DNA of 34,586 bases from Aquidulcibacter sp. (GTDB lineage Bacteria > Pseudomonadota > Alphaproteobacteria > Caulobacterales > Aquidulcibacteraceae): positions 1 through 34,586 of the forward strand of contig NZ_JADCBK010000085.1 in NCBI RefSeq assembly GCF_020253525.1, in the 5' to 3' direction. Below, piece after piece: positions 8,203-16,900 of this stretch; position 1 is the first letter of the stretch; each line of letters begins with the position of its first letter. A program made the position numbers and the translations under genes. Below the pieces are notes generated by a model. The model had not been told where the DNA came from and did not search any database. It was given only the letters and a program-made list of their open reading frames with translations.

Positions 8203-9101
8203 CACTTCTGACCACCCCCCAAGAAAAGGCTGAGCTTTTAGAAGCCGCTGTCAAAGGACGCTCGTTGTGGGATGATGCGCGTCGTCGCTTGTTCCGTAAC
8301 AAGGCCGCCGTTGGCAGCATGATTGTCTTGGGCTTTTTGACCCTGATGGCGATCTTTGGTCCATTCTTCTGGCCGCATGATTACGAGACCATCTATAATG
8401 ATCGCGTACTTGAGGCCCCAACCTGGGAGAATTTGCACATCTTCGGGACTGACCCGCAGGGCCGGGACCTGTTTGTTCGCCTCTTATACGGCTTGCGCAT
8501 GTCGCTGGCGGTAGGTCTGGTCGCGACAGGGGTTTCGCTTCTCATCGGGGTGATTTGGGGGGCCACGGCTGGCTATATTGGGGGGCGTGTGGATCAGATC
8601 ATGATGCGCATCGTTGATGTGCTCTATGCGCTGCCATTCATCTTTTTTGTCATCATCTTGATGGTGGTGTTTGGCCGCAATCTGATTCTGATTTTCGTCG
8701 CGATTGGCGCGGTGGAATGGCTGACGATGGCGCGGATTGTACGCGGTCAAACGATCTCCTTGCGCAAGAAGGAGTTTGTTGAGGCGGCGGAGGCTGCTGG
8801 GGTGACCAGCGCCAACATCGTGACCCGCCACATCGTGCCCAATGTGCTTGGCCCTGTCGTGGTTTATGTAACTTTGACCATCCCTGCCGTCATCCTGACC
8901 GAAAGCTTTTTGAGCTTTTTAGGGCTTGGCGTGCAAGAGCCAATGACCAGCCTAGGTAACTTGATCTCAATCGGCGCGCGTGAAATGGAAATCGCGCCGT
9001 GGCTGTTGATTTTCCCCGCCACGACCATGATGATCACCTTGTTCTGCTTCAACTTCATTGGTGATGGTCTGCGCGACGCGATTGACCCTCGCGATCGCTA
9101 A
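8199..9101 (+). CDS. Oligopeptide/dipeptide ABC transporter permease (OppC/DppC family)
   Basis: The second inner-membrane permease of the peptide importer, 300 residues. It has the OppC-type cytoplasmic N-terminus (SLWDDARRRLFRNKAAVG) before the first helix, the HIFGTDPQGRDLFVRLLYG motif near residues 84-102, about six membrane segments, and the ATPase-docking loop VEAAEAAGVTSANIVTRHI near 190-208. The ending GDGLRDAIDPR is a family hallmark. It starts with GTG inside the stop of the first permease, giving translational coupling. No oppD/oppF ATPase follows; instead the next gene is on the opposite strand, and the matching binding protein comes 739 bp later. The transporter must therefore use ATPases encoded elsewhere. 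Confidence 0.93.
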   Translation: MTLLTTPQEKAELLEAAVKGRSLWDDARRRLFRNKAAVGSMIVLGFLTLMAIFGPFFWPHDYETIYNDRVLEAPTWENLHIFGTDPQGRDLFVRLLYGLRMSLAVGLVATGVSLLIGVIWGATAGYIGGRVDQIMMRIVDVLYALPFIFFVIILMVVFGRNLILIFVAIGAVEWLTMARIVRGQTISLRKKEFVEAAEAAGVTSANIVTRHIVPNVLGPVVVYVTLTIPAVILTESFLSFLGLGVQEPMTSLGNLISIGAREMEIAPWLLIFPATTMMITLFCFNFIGDGLRDAIDPRDR

Positions 9102-9131
9102 TTCAAGCCTCGCCGCTCGGCCAAGTCCACC

Positions 9132-9722
9132 TTATTCGACGCGGCGAACGCGATAGCCTTTATTGCGACCTTCAACGGTCAGGATGAAAGAACCCATCGC
9201 AGCGGTGCGGATTTTGACGTTATAGGGCGGCCGTTTGGGTGCGTTGAGCTCGCCGGCCTCTGTCAAGCGCCAAACTTGTCCATTTTCGAGGGTCAGGACA
9301 ACACGGCCAGCGGACTCGCGGGTGCTGACGACCGTAAAGCTTTGCTCTTCAATCTCTTCAACGGCGGCAGCGGCTGCAACGTTTTGCTCTTTGCCTTCCC
9401 CCTTTGGTCCACCGCCAAAGGCGGGGAAGCCCAGTTTTGGGAGCGAGGGGAGGGAGAAGCCAAACGCTTCGCGGCGCACCTTTTCGACCCGCTGTTTGTC
9501 AAACGTCACAATTTCGGACTTAGCCTCTTTGGCACGAATGCTTGCCACGGCGGCATCATAGCAGGCCAGACGCTCCGTTGGGTCGGTTTTGTTGGCGCAA
9601 GCATAGATGGGCTCCAGCGGTGAAACGCCCGCATTTGCGGGATTCTGGCTGGATTGAGCCATTGCAGCTGCGCTAAATGTGATGAAACCTGCTGCAATGA
9701 GCGTGGTACTGATTTTGTTCAT
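9132..9722 (-). CDS. Secreted/periplasmic protein of unknown function
   Basis: A 196-residue protein with a Sec signal peptide (MNKISTTLIAAGFITFSAAAMA, cleavage likely after AMA at residue 22). The mature N-terminus has a two-cysteine motif, IYACANKTDPTERLACYD, seen in many proteobacterial periplasmic proteins. A Gly/Pro-rich, Lys/Glu-containing linker follows, then a small C-terminal beta-rich domain (VVLTLENGQVWRLTEAG ... GSFILTVEGRNKGYRVRRV). I do not recognise a named family. It lies on the opposite strand between the permease pair and the binding-protein gene, converging with the permeases (30 bp) and divergent from the binding protein (117 bp shared upstream region), so it may be expressed alongside the latter. 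Confidence 0.82.
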   Translation of the reverse strand: MNKISTTLIAAGFITFSAAAMAQSSQNPANAGVSPLEPIYACANKTDPTERLACYDAAVASIRAKEAKSEIVTFDKQRVEKVRREAFGFSLPSLPKLGFPAFGGGPKGEGKEQNVAAAAAVEEIEEQSFTVVSTRESAGRVVLTLENGQVWRLTEAGELNAPKRPPYNVKIRTAAMGSFILTVEGRNKGYRVRRVE

Positions 9723-9839
9723 TTCACGTTACCTTCACAAATCGTAACAAGGGCGATGTCCGACTGCCTGTTTGCATAGTATATGCGAGCGCGCGCGCTA
9801 TAGAAGTCCCACACTAACCCGATCGGGAGAGACAACGAA

Positions 9840-11495
9840 ATGAAAATCACACGCCGTTCTTTGGCCGCTGCAACCACTGCTTTGGTGCTGAGTTTAGGTT
9901 TGGTTTCTTGTGGTGGTGGCGGGGGTGACGCAGCCGCAGACAAGGCCCGAACCCTGCATATTGGTAATGGTGCAGAACCCTTGTCTCTCGATCCCCATCA
10001 GGCTTCAGGCACGTGGGAAAATCGGATCATTGGTGAAATGTTGCAAGGCCTCACCACCGAAGATCCGCAAGGCCGCCCAATTCCTGGCATGGCGACTGAA
10101 TGGTCAACCAGCCCTGATGGCTTAGTCTGGACCTTTAAGCTGCGTGATGCCAAATGGTCAGACGGCCAGCCCGTCACGGCAGATGACTTTGTGTTTGCCT
10201 GGCAGCGGATCATGACTACCACCCCGCCAGCCAAATATGCCTCGATCCTTTATGTCATCAAAAATGCCGAGAAAATCTATGACGGCCGCATCAAGGATGT
10301 GAACCAATTGGGCGTGCGGGCGATTGACGCAAAAACCTTGGAAGTCACGCTTGAGCATCCGGCACCCTATCTGCCCGGTCTTCTGACCCATTACACGTCA
10401 TTCCCCATTCCCAAGCACGTCGTGGAGAAGGTCGGGAAAGACTGGATCAAGGCTGAAAACTTCGTTGGTAATGGTCCCTATAAGCTGCAGCAGTGGAAGC
10501 CCAACGACTTTGTGCATCTCGTGCGCAACACCAATTTTTACGACAATGCCAATGTCTGTTTAGATCAGCTCTTCTTCTACCCAACCCCCGATGACAATGC
10601 AGCTGAACGCAAAGTCCGCACAGGTGACCTTGATATCAACACCAATTTCTCGGGTTCGCGCTTAGAAGAGATCAACAAGAATTTGCCTGGCTATGCCCGC
10701 ATTCATGGCTATACGGGCCTGACCTATTATATCTTTAATATGCGCAAGGCACCCTTTAATGATGCCCGCGTCCGTGCCGCGATATCGATGACTGCCGACC
10801 GCGAATTCATCACGAAGGAAATCCTAAAGGCCGGCCAACAGCCTGCTTATAGCCTCGTGCCACCGGGCATTGCCGATTATCAGACCGGTGCCATGACGAC
10901 GGACTTTAAAGGCCAAAGCATGGAGACCCGTTTGGCCCGCGCCAAGAAGTTGTTGGAAGAGGCCGGCTATGGCCCCAACAAGCCATTGAAGTTCACATTC
11001 AGCTTCCGCAACTCTGGCGACAATCCGCGCGTGGCACCTGTTGTGCAGCAAAATTGGGCAAAGATTGCCCCCTGGGTACAGGTCGAGATTTTGGGTGCAG
11101 AAACCCAGATCAATTATGAAAAGCTGCGCACCGGTGATTTTGAATTGGGCGACGCCGGTTGGATCTCTGACTTCAATGATGCCAAAAACTTCGTCTATCT
11201 GTTCCAAACCAGCACCGATCAGCTCAATTATGGCAAATATAGCAACCCAGAGTTTGACCGGCTTATGGATGCTGCCGATGTCGAGAAGGACACGCAAAAG
11301 CGTGCGGCTCTGATGAAGCAGGCTGAAGCCATTGTGTTGAAAGAACATGGCTTTATGCCGATGTGGTTCCTGACTAACCGCAATCTGGTGAGCCCTCGCG
11401 TCACGGGATGGGTCGATAATGCGGTCGATATCCATCGTGCCCGCTATCTGTGCACCACCGATGCGCAAAAGGCCGGTGCTGCGCCAAAGTCGTAA
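9840..11495 (+). CDS. Oligopeptide-binding lipoprotein of an ABC importer (SBP family 5, OppA-like)
   Basis: The periplasmic solute-binding component, 551 residues. The N-terminus is a lipoprotein signal with lipobox LVSC (Cys24), preceded by twin arginines (ITRRSL, residues 3-8), so export by Tat or Sec is possible. The mature protein is typical of SBP family 5: EPLSLDPHQASGTWENR near residues 45-60, EWSTSPDGLVWTFKLRDAKWSDG near 85-107, FVGNGPYKL near 205, and the late DAGWISDFNDAKNFV segment near 438, characteristic of OppA/MppA-type peptide binders. The ribosome site is strong (GGGAGAGA). It should serve the two permeases upstream although it is not in their transcription unit. The next gene is a secreted peptidase, which supports peptides as the cargo. 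A dipeptide, tripeptide or murein-peptide ligand cannot be distinguished. Confidence 0.93.
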   Translation: MKITRRSLAAATTALVLSLGLVSCGGGGGDAAADKARTLHIGNGAEPLSLDPHQASGTWENRIIGEMLQGLTTEDPQGRPIPGMATEWSTSPDGLVWTFKLRDAKWSDGQPVTADDFVFAWQRIMTTTPPAKYASILYVIKNAEKIYDGRIKDVNQLGVRAIDAKTLEVTLEHPAPYLPGLLTHYTSFPIPKHVVEKVGKDWIKAENFVGNGPYKLQQWKPNDFVHLVRNTNFYDNANVCLDQLFFYPTPDDNAAERKVRTGDLDINTNFSGSRLEEINKNLPGYARIHGYTGLTYYIFNMRKAPFNDARVRAAISMTADREFITKEILKAGQQPAYSLVPPGIADYQTGAMTTDFKGQSMETRLARAKKLLEEAGYGPNKPLKFTFSFRNSGDNPRVAPVVQQNWAKIAPWVQVEILGAETQINYEKLRTGDFELGDAGWISDFNDAKNFVYLFQTSTDQLNYGKYSNPEFDRLMDAADVEKDTQKRAALMKQAEAIVLKEHGFMPMWFLTNRNLVSPRVTGWVDNAVDIHRARYLCTTDAQKAGAAPKS

Positions 11496-11521
11496 CGCAA
11501 ATCACGCGCTTTAAGCATAAA

Positions 11522-11551
11522 AAAGCCCGGCAGGTGATCCTGCCGGGCTTT
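11522..11551. terminator. Bidirectional terminator between binding protein and S9 peptidase 1
   Basis: A perfect 13-bp GC-rich stem (11522-11534 with 11539-11551, core AAGCCCGGCAGG) with a 4-nt loop, flanked by A-rich sequence on the left and TTT-G-TTTTT on the right. It can serve both converging transcripts. The same stem recurs at 17088-17115, at the same place relative to the paralogous peptidase gene. Confidence 0.9.
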
Positions 11552-11572
11552 GTTTTTGGTCTCCCAGTGGCG

Positions 11573-13627
11573 CTATTTTGACGCCCGCTTAGTCAGCGTT
11601 GTCTTCAAGCCCGGCTCCTTGAAGGTTTGGGAAATATTGCCGCAATTCGTGCTCATCCATTCAAGGATCAGGCTGAGGAATTGGGTGCGATGTTGCGGTG
11701 TCATTTCGCCCAACGTATGGGCCATTCGGGGGATTTCCACGTAGCGGAAATTCGCATTTGGATTGACCTGACGCATGCGCGCAGCAGTTGTGCGTGAATG
11801 AATTGTATCGGCCTGTCGATCATAATCGCCATGGAAAACCAGCCAAGGAATTTTAACCTGGTCGAGGTGTTCCATGGGATCAAATCCTGCAACCGTGACA
11901 CCTTGGCGGATGCGTTGGAGGCGGTTTTCACCCCAGTCGTTGGAGATACGTTCAAGATCGATGGCGGGCGCGCCAGAAATCGCGCATTGCCATAAGCCAG
12001 CTGATCGGCCCCCAGAGCGTGTCGCTGCGGCCGCCGCCGCAAACCCGCCATAGGAATAGCCATACATCATCATGCGGTTTGGATCAGCTATGCCTTGCTC
12101 GACAAGCCATTTAGCGCCATCGTCCTTGTCATCCTGCATCAAGGCACCCCATTGCTTGTCGCCGCCCTTCCACAATGCTTTGCCCAAGTCCGTTGAGCCG
12201 CGATATTGGGGGAGCAGTACGGCAAAGCCGCGGGTCGCAAACATCTGACTCCAATAACTTATGTCAAAGTCCATGTCGTCGCGGGCCCAAGGGCCACCGT
12301 GTGGCATGACCACAAGGGGAAGGCGGCCATCACGTTCCTTCTTATAGCCGGGTGGCAAGTACAAAATGCCGGGGATTTGGAAGCCATCACGGGCAGGATA
12401 AGTTACCCATTCCGCAGGGCCCAAATTCTTGCGATCCCAGCCTTCTAGCAACGAGCCAATTCTGATTAATTGCCGCTCGTTTTTCAGCAGATAATAGGTG
12501 TCGGGCACATTTGGTGCTGTGGCTCGGACGAGAACATTCGCCCCGCCGTTGCGCGAACTAAAGGAGATGATGGTGTCAGGGAGCGCGCGCTCCAGCAAGG
12601 CGTGAATACGTCTGTCGACGGGATCGAGATAATTGCATTCTGTCGACGGCCCCGCCCAGCAAAAGCTGCGCAAGGGGTCTTGGGTCAGAGCATCTTCGTC
12701 GGAAGCGGTACCGAAACTTGCCGACGATATGTCAAACTCTGTGTTTTGGACAATTGGAGGTCCTAACGTGTTGGTTTCAAGATCATATTTCGCAAGCACG
12801 CTGAAGTTCGAGTCTTTATTGGTGATAACATATAGGGATTTGTTATCGTTGGAGATATGCACCGGGCGCAAACCAAAGCGGGCATTCAGATTGTAGCGAA
12901 GCCCGGTTAGCTCTCGCCAAGGTGCTTGATTGTTTTCGCGAAAGAAGAAGTGATAGGTATAGACACCATTGGCGACCTTAAGCTCGCCTTTAAGCTTGAT
13001 GTTGCCGTCACTATCTGACCACAGGAATTCTTCATTATCGCCTGTTCGCGCGAAGCGGTCCTTGCGGCCGCTATTCAGATTAAGGCGAACAATTTCGGAG
13101 CCGGAAATCCTTTCGATTTCCATCAGAACAAAATTTTCTTCTTTCGGCAGCCGATTGAACAGAGAGTATCCGATAATGAAGTCGTCATCGCGCGTGGTTG
13201 CGGCTTCTTCGTTCGAAATGTCCAAAAAGGAAGAACCATCGAGATTGGCAATGGCTGCGCGACTATACCAATCCGAATTGGCCCCAAGGGCCACCGGTTG
13301 ATTGGCAAATACCAATAGCTTTGAGTTATTCATGAATTGAAAGCCGGTGAAGCGCATGGTCTTAGAACCAAATTGCTTCGGTGTTTTGCTCATATCATCG
13401 GTCGACCAGACGCGGATCACAGGGTTCTGGCCTGGAATGCCCGCCAAAGCCGCAATATGCTTCCCATCTGGGCTGATGCGCACCCCCCAAATATTCCAAT
13501 CATTTGCCATAGCTTCGATCGGCAAAGCTGGCCCAGTCGGCTTGAACGTCTGTGCGTGACTGGCGGTTGCCAACGTGGCCGCACACACGAAAGAGCTGGC
13601 AAGTAGGAAAACCTTTTTCAAACGCAT
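11573..13627 (-). CDS. Secreted S9 family (prolyl-oligopeptidase-like) peptidase, copy 1
   Basis: A 684-residue serine peptidase of clan SC, family S9. The Sec signal peptide ends near SHA-Q (residues 24-26), without a lipobox, so the enzyme is periplasmic or secreted. The N-terminal about 390 residues are the beta-propeller (starting ISPDGKHIAALAG), and the C-terminal third is the alpha/beta-hydrolase domain: PLVVMPHGGPWARDD, then nucleophile elbow GYSYGG (Ser525), Asp603 in HGDYDRQ and His637 in PRMAHT. S9 enzymes usually cut short peptides. It is divergent from a TonB-dependent receptor (311 bp between starts). The ribosome site AGGAGAG lies just before the ATG. It is paralogous to the enzyme ending at 17141 (very roughly 80% similar by eye). 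An isopeptidase acting on a lasso-type peptide is an alternative, because those enzymes share this architecture and a receptor neighbour, but no lasso precursor is visible. Confidence 0.92.
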   Translation of the reverse strand: MRLKKVFLLASSFVCAATLATASHAQTFKPTGPALPIEAMANDWNIWGVRISPDGKHIAALAGIPGQNPVIRVWSTDDMSKTPKQFGSKTMRFTGFQFMNNSKLLVFANQPVALGANSDWYSRAAIANLDGSSFLDISNEEAATTRDDDFIIGYSLFNRLPKEENFVLMEIERISGSEIVRLNLNSGRKDRFARTGDNEEFLWSDSDGNIKLKGELKVANGVYTYHFFFRENNQAPWRELTGLRYNLNARFGLRPVHISNDNKSLYVITNKDSNFSVLAKYDLETNTLGPPIVQNTEFDISSASFGTASDEDALTQDPLRSFCWAGPSTECNYLDPVDRRIHALLERALPDTIISFSSRNGGANVLVRATAPNVPDTYYLLKNERQLIRIGSLLEGWDRKNLGPAEWVTYPARDGFQIPGILYLPPGYKKERDGRLPLVVMPHGGPWARDDMDFDISYWSQMFATRGFAVLLPQYRGSTDLGKALWKGGDKQWGALMQDDKDDGAKWLVEQGIADPNRMMMYGYSYGGFAAAAAATRSGGRSAGLWQCAISGAPAIDLERISNDWGENRLQRIRQGVTVAGFDPMEHLDQVKIPWLVFHGDYDRQADTIHSRTTAARMRQVNPNANFRYVEIPRMAHTLGEMTPQHRTQFLSLILEWMSTNCGNISQTFKEPGLKTTLTKRASK

Positions 13628-13663
13628 CTATCTCTCCTCTACGGATACAAGACAGCGATAATG

Positions 13664-13712
13664 CCGATAACCTAGCATCATCTTTGTCTGTCTAGTTGCC
13701 AAAGGTTATCGG
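13664..13712. promoter_or_regulatory. Candidate operator: 10-bp inverted repeat
   Basis: Arms 13664-13673 and 13703-13712 are perfect reverse complements separated by 29 nt. The right arm runs into TTATCGGTAA, itself nearly palindromic. It lies 37-85 bp upstream of the peptidase start, a reasonable place for a repressor or dimeric activator acting on that gene. It is not repeated in the second module. Confidence 0.4.
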
Positions 13713-13768
13713 TAATCACAAGGCTGGCAAGCAACATCGCTGTGATCGAACAGCCACATCCATCTCAC

Positions 13769-13785
13769 TGTGGCAAAGATGTTAC
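13769..13785 (+). promoter_or_regulatory. Conserved upstream element of receptor promoter, copy 1
   Basis: TGTGGCAAAGATGTTAC is identical at 16 of 17 positions to 19335-19351. It has imperfect dyad character (TGTGGCA-N4-TGTTAC). Its end is 49 nt before the candidate -35 box in both modules. Confidence 0.5.
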
Positions 13786-13833
13786 TAATCGGTAATAATG
13801 ATGGTAACCCTGTAAAATAAGCCATTTTGCTTC

Positions 13834-13862
13834 TTGAAACCGCTCTGGAACCAAGCTCTATG
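13834..13862 (+). promoter_or_regulatory. Candidate promoter of TonB receptor 1
   Basis: TTGAAA (13834-13839), 17-nt spacer, TCTATG (13857-13862). Its layout matches the second receptor's TTGCAA-N17-TCTACA, including GCTCTA at the -10. This leaves a leader of about 70 nt before the ATG. Confidence 0.45.
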
Positions 13863-13938
13863 ATCCACCAATCGACACATCTTAGATCATAATTCCTAGA
13901 GATCAGATTTAAGATGTTAATTCTGTTGGGGAAAAAGT

Positions 13939-16900
13939 ATGAAATCTTCGATCCGTGTCGCTCTAGTCAGTGCAACCGCTCTCACCGCGCTGTCGATTGC
14001 ACCCACTTTAGCAAGTGCTCAAAACGCCCCTGCGCCAGCAGCGGCCCCGAATCCCGCCCCCGCTGCTGCGCCGCCTAAAGCTGCGGAAACCATTGTGGTG
14101 ACTGGCTCGCGTATCCGTCGCGATACGTTCAATACCGCTGCACCATTGACCGTTATCTCGAACGATAACGCCGTGCTGTCGGGTACCATTGATGCGGCTG
14201 AAGTCCTGCAAAGCTCCACGGCTGCTGCGGGTTCGGGTCAGATCAATAACTTCTTCACAGGCTTTATTGTTCAGGGTGGGCCTGGGATTCAGACAATCGG
14301 CTTGAATAGCCTTGGCTCTCAGAGAACTTTGGTGTTGCTCAACGGGCGGCGGTTGCCGCCATCTGGCGTGCGAGGTCAAGTTGCAGCTGTTGACTTGCAG
14401 ACCATACCGAATATCGCTGTTAATCGCTATGAAATTCTCAATGATGGGGCCTCTCCCATTTACGGCTCAGATGCTGTGGGTGGTGTCGTAAATGCGCTTG
14501 TCCGCCGAGATGTGAATGGCTTTGAGGCAACTGCTTCAACTAACATCACCGAAGCAGGCGGTGGTGAACAATACAATGTTGGTGCCCTGTGGGGGCGAAC
14601 GGCGGACCGTTGGAATGTCATGGTCACCGGTAGTTATTTTGAGCAAAAGTCACTCAAATATGGTGATCGTGATTTCTGCCAGCAGGACTATGTTTTCAAT
14701 CCCGCCACAGGCCAGAGGGCCGACTTTATAGACCCTAAAACTGGGCAACCCAAGTGTTTTGGGATCGGTAGCACCTCGTTCAACTGGATTTCGCCGCTCG
14801 GTACGAATGCGACAGTGATAAACGGCACGCAGACCGTTGGTGGTACCTGGGTTGCTGATCCATCGATTACGGCTGCAACATTCGGACTAAATCCCTCCGT
14901 TCGCCGTATTGCGGGAAGCACCACGCTTTGCTTGACAGCGGCAGGTGTTACAACGCCGTGTGCGAATGTGCAGGCGCTGTTGACGGTTCCTGGCTTCCGT
15001 CGCCTCTTTAGCCCTCAGAACGGAGTGCTAGGGGCGCCCGTCGGGGTTCAAATCGATTACGATCATCCATTGGTCAATAATACCGACGTGATCTCCCCCT
15101 CCAGGCGGACCAATTTTTATGCAACCGCAGCGCGCGACTTGGATATTTTGGGCGGGATAGAAGTTTATGGGGAGGCCCTCTACGCGAAACGTGAGTCGCG
15201 CCAAGAGAGCATCGCCCAGCTCTTTTTCATAGTACCCGCAGCCAATGCATTCAATCCATTCGGATTTGCGGCACAGCCAGTTATTGCCCGACCTAACTTT
15301 AGCAGCCAAGAGGTTGAAACTTGGCAGGTAGTAGGGGGTGTTAAAGGACAAATCGGGACTGGAATTGCAGGTCTCTTCAAAAATGGAACTTGGGAAGTCT
15401 TTGCGCAGACCAGTCGGGGTGAGGGTACCTATAGTGCCACGTCCATCCTTTCAGATCGTTTGGCAGCAAGCGCCGCAGCAACGCGAAATTCAACCACAGG
15501 CGTCATAAGTTGTCCAACTCCGGCTTTGTCGGGTGGGGCCTGCTTACCCATCAATTTTTTTGACCCCCGAGTGCTGCGTGGAGACTTTACCGCTGCAGAG
15601 TCCGACTACCTCTTTAATGCGCCAAATCAAGGCCGCACCATTTATGAGCAAACTGTGGTCGAAGGAAATGTCTCCGGTGACATCTTCCAAATTCCTGGGG
15701 CTTCAGATGCCGTCAAGGTGAATTTGGGCGCGCATTATCGTACCTACAGTATTGATGATGTGCCGGGCGCTGAAACACTCCGTTCCAACGTCGCTTTAAC
15801 AACGGGTGCGGGGATCACGCGTGGGGAGGATACCGTTCAGGAAGTGTATGGCGAAATCGAAGCCCCTCTGTTTGCGAATCGACCTTTGATTGAGAACCTA
15901 ACTGTCAATCTTGCTTATCGTTACACGGACTATGATTCCTACGACTCCAATACAACGTGGAAAGCAACTGCGAATTGGAAGATTACGCCGGAAATTGCTT
16001 TCGTAGCAATCGCGGGCACCTCCTACCGTGCGCCGGCCTTGTTTGAATTGTTTCTAGGCGATCAAACAGGCTTTTTGGCGCAAAGCCAAGTTGATCCATG
16101 TATCAACCACGAACAGAGCAGTAATTTGCTCTTGAAGCAGCGCTGTGAAGCTGCCGGCATACCAGGTGATTACAATGGTGCGACCAATGGTTCGAGTTCT
16201 TCTGCGACCATCTTTACGGGCGGCGGAGCTGGGGTATTGAAAGAAGAAGAGTCTCGCTCTGATATCTTCAGTATCGTTTACACACCAACTAAATTCGATT
16301 TGAACCTCCGCGTGGACTATTGGCAAATTGAAGTAACAGACCAAGTTGCCCAGTTCGGCGCGGCCAACATCGTCCGAACTTGCTATGCGGCAACCGACGA
16401 AGCGCGAGCCAACCAGTTTTGTGGCTTGTTCACCCGAGATTCCAATTCGTCATCAAATCGTTTCCGGCAAATCATCTCCATCCAAAATGACTACGTGAAT
16501 GTGAACGTTACTCAAGTTGAAGGTATCGATTTACGTGCAGTTTATCGACAGGATTTTGCCTTCGGGGACTTTGTCATCGACACTGCCCATCGATGGACAT
16601 TATCCAACAAGACGGGATTATTCTCCGATTCGACTTTGCTGGAACAAGCGGGCGATATTGGCGACCCTATCTATGTGGGGCAGGCTCAGTTTCGTTTCGA
16701 GCGAAAGGATTGGACCTATGCTTGGACGGTGGAGGCAATCGGTCAATCGAACGAAACACGCTTTAATCAAGGTGTGAATCCAGTTTCCGCGCCGCCAGGC
16801 AGCTTCTACGCGTATAATGGTGTCAGTTCTGTTCTCTATAAGACCAAGACTGAAACCACAATCACGCACGGAGCTAGCGTGCGATATCGTTCAGATAACT

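Larger units (their letters stand above)
13628..13938. promoter_or_regulatory. Divergent promoter region, S9 peptidase 1 / TonB receptor 1
   Basis: This 311-bp region holds no gene. Visible elements, left to right: ribosome site of the peptidase; a 10-bp inverted repeat CCGATAACCT (13664-13673) / AGGTTATCGG (13703-13712); a near-palindrome TTATCGGTAA at 13706-13715 and a related ATCGGTAAT near 13788-13796; the 17-nt element 13769-13785 shared with the second module; and a candidate receptor promoter. All assignments are by eye. Confidence 0.6.

Noticed and set aside
9789-9798. (GC)5 alternating tract upstream of the binding-protein gene
   Set aside because: Too short to claim a Z-DNA or repeat function; likely chance in this base composition.
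10824-11468. 214-codon minus-strand open frame opposite the OppA-like gene
   Set aside because: Antisense shadow of a well-supported binding-protein gene.
13740-13758. CRP-like site (TGTGA ... CCACA) in the first divergent region
   Set aside because: The half-site spacing is 8 rather than 6 nt and the second half is imperfect, so it does not fit a CRP site.
13910-13921. TTAA-N4-TTAA before receptor 1, considered as a CtrA-type site
   Set aside because: The spacing is 4 nt instead of the 7 nt of the CtrA consensus.
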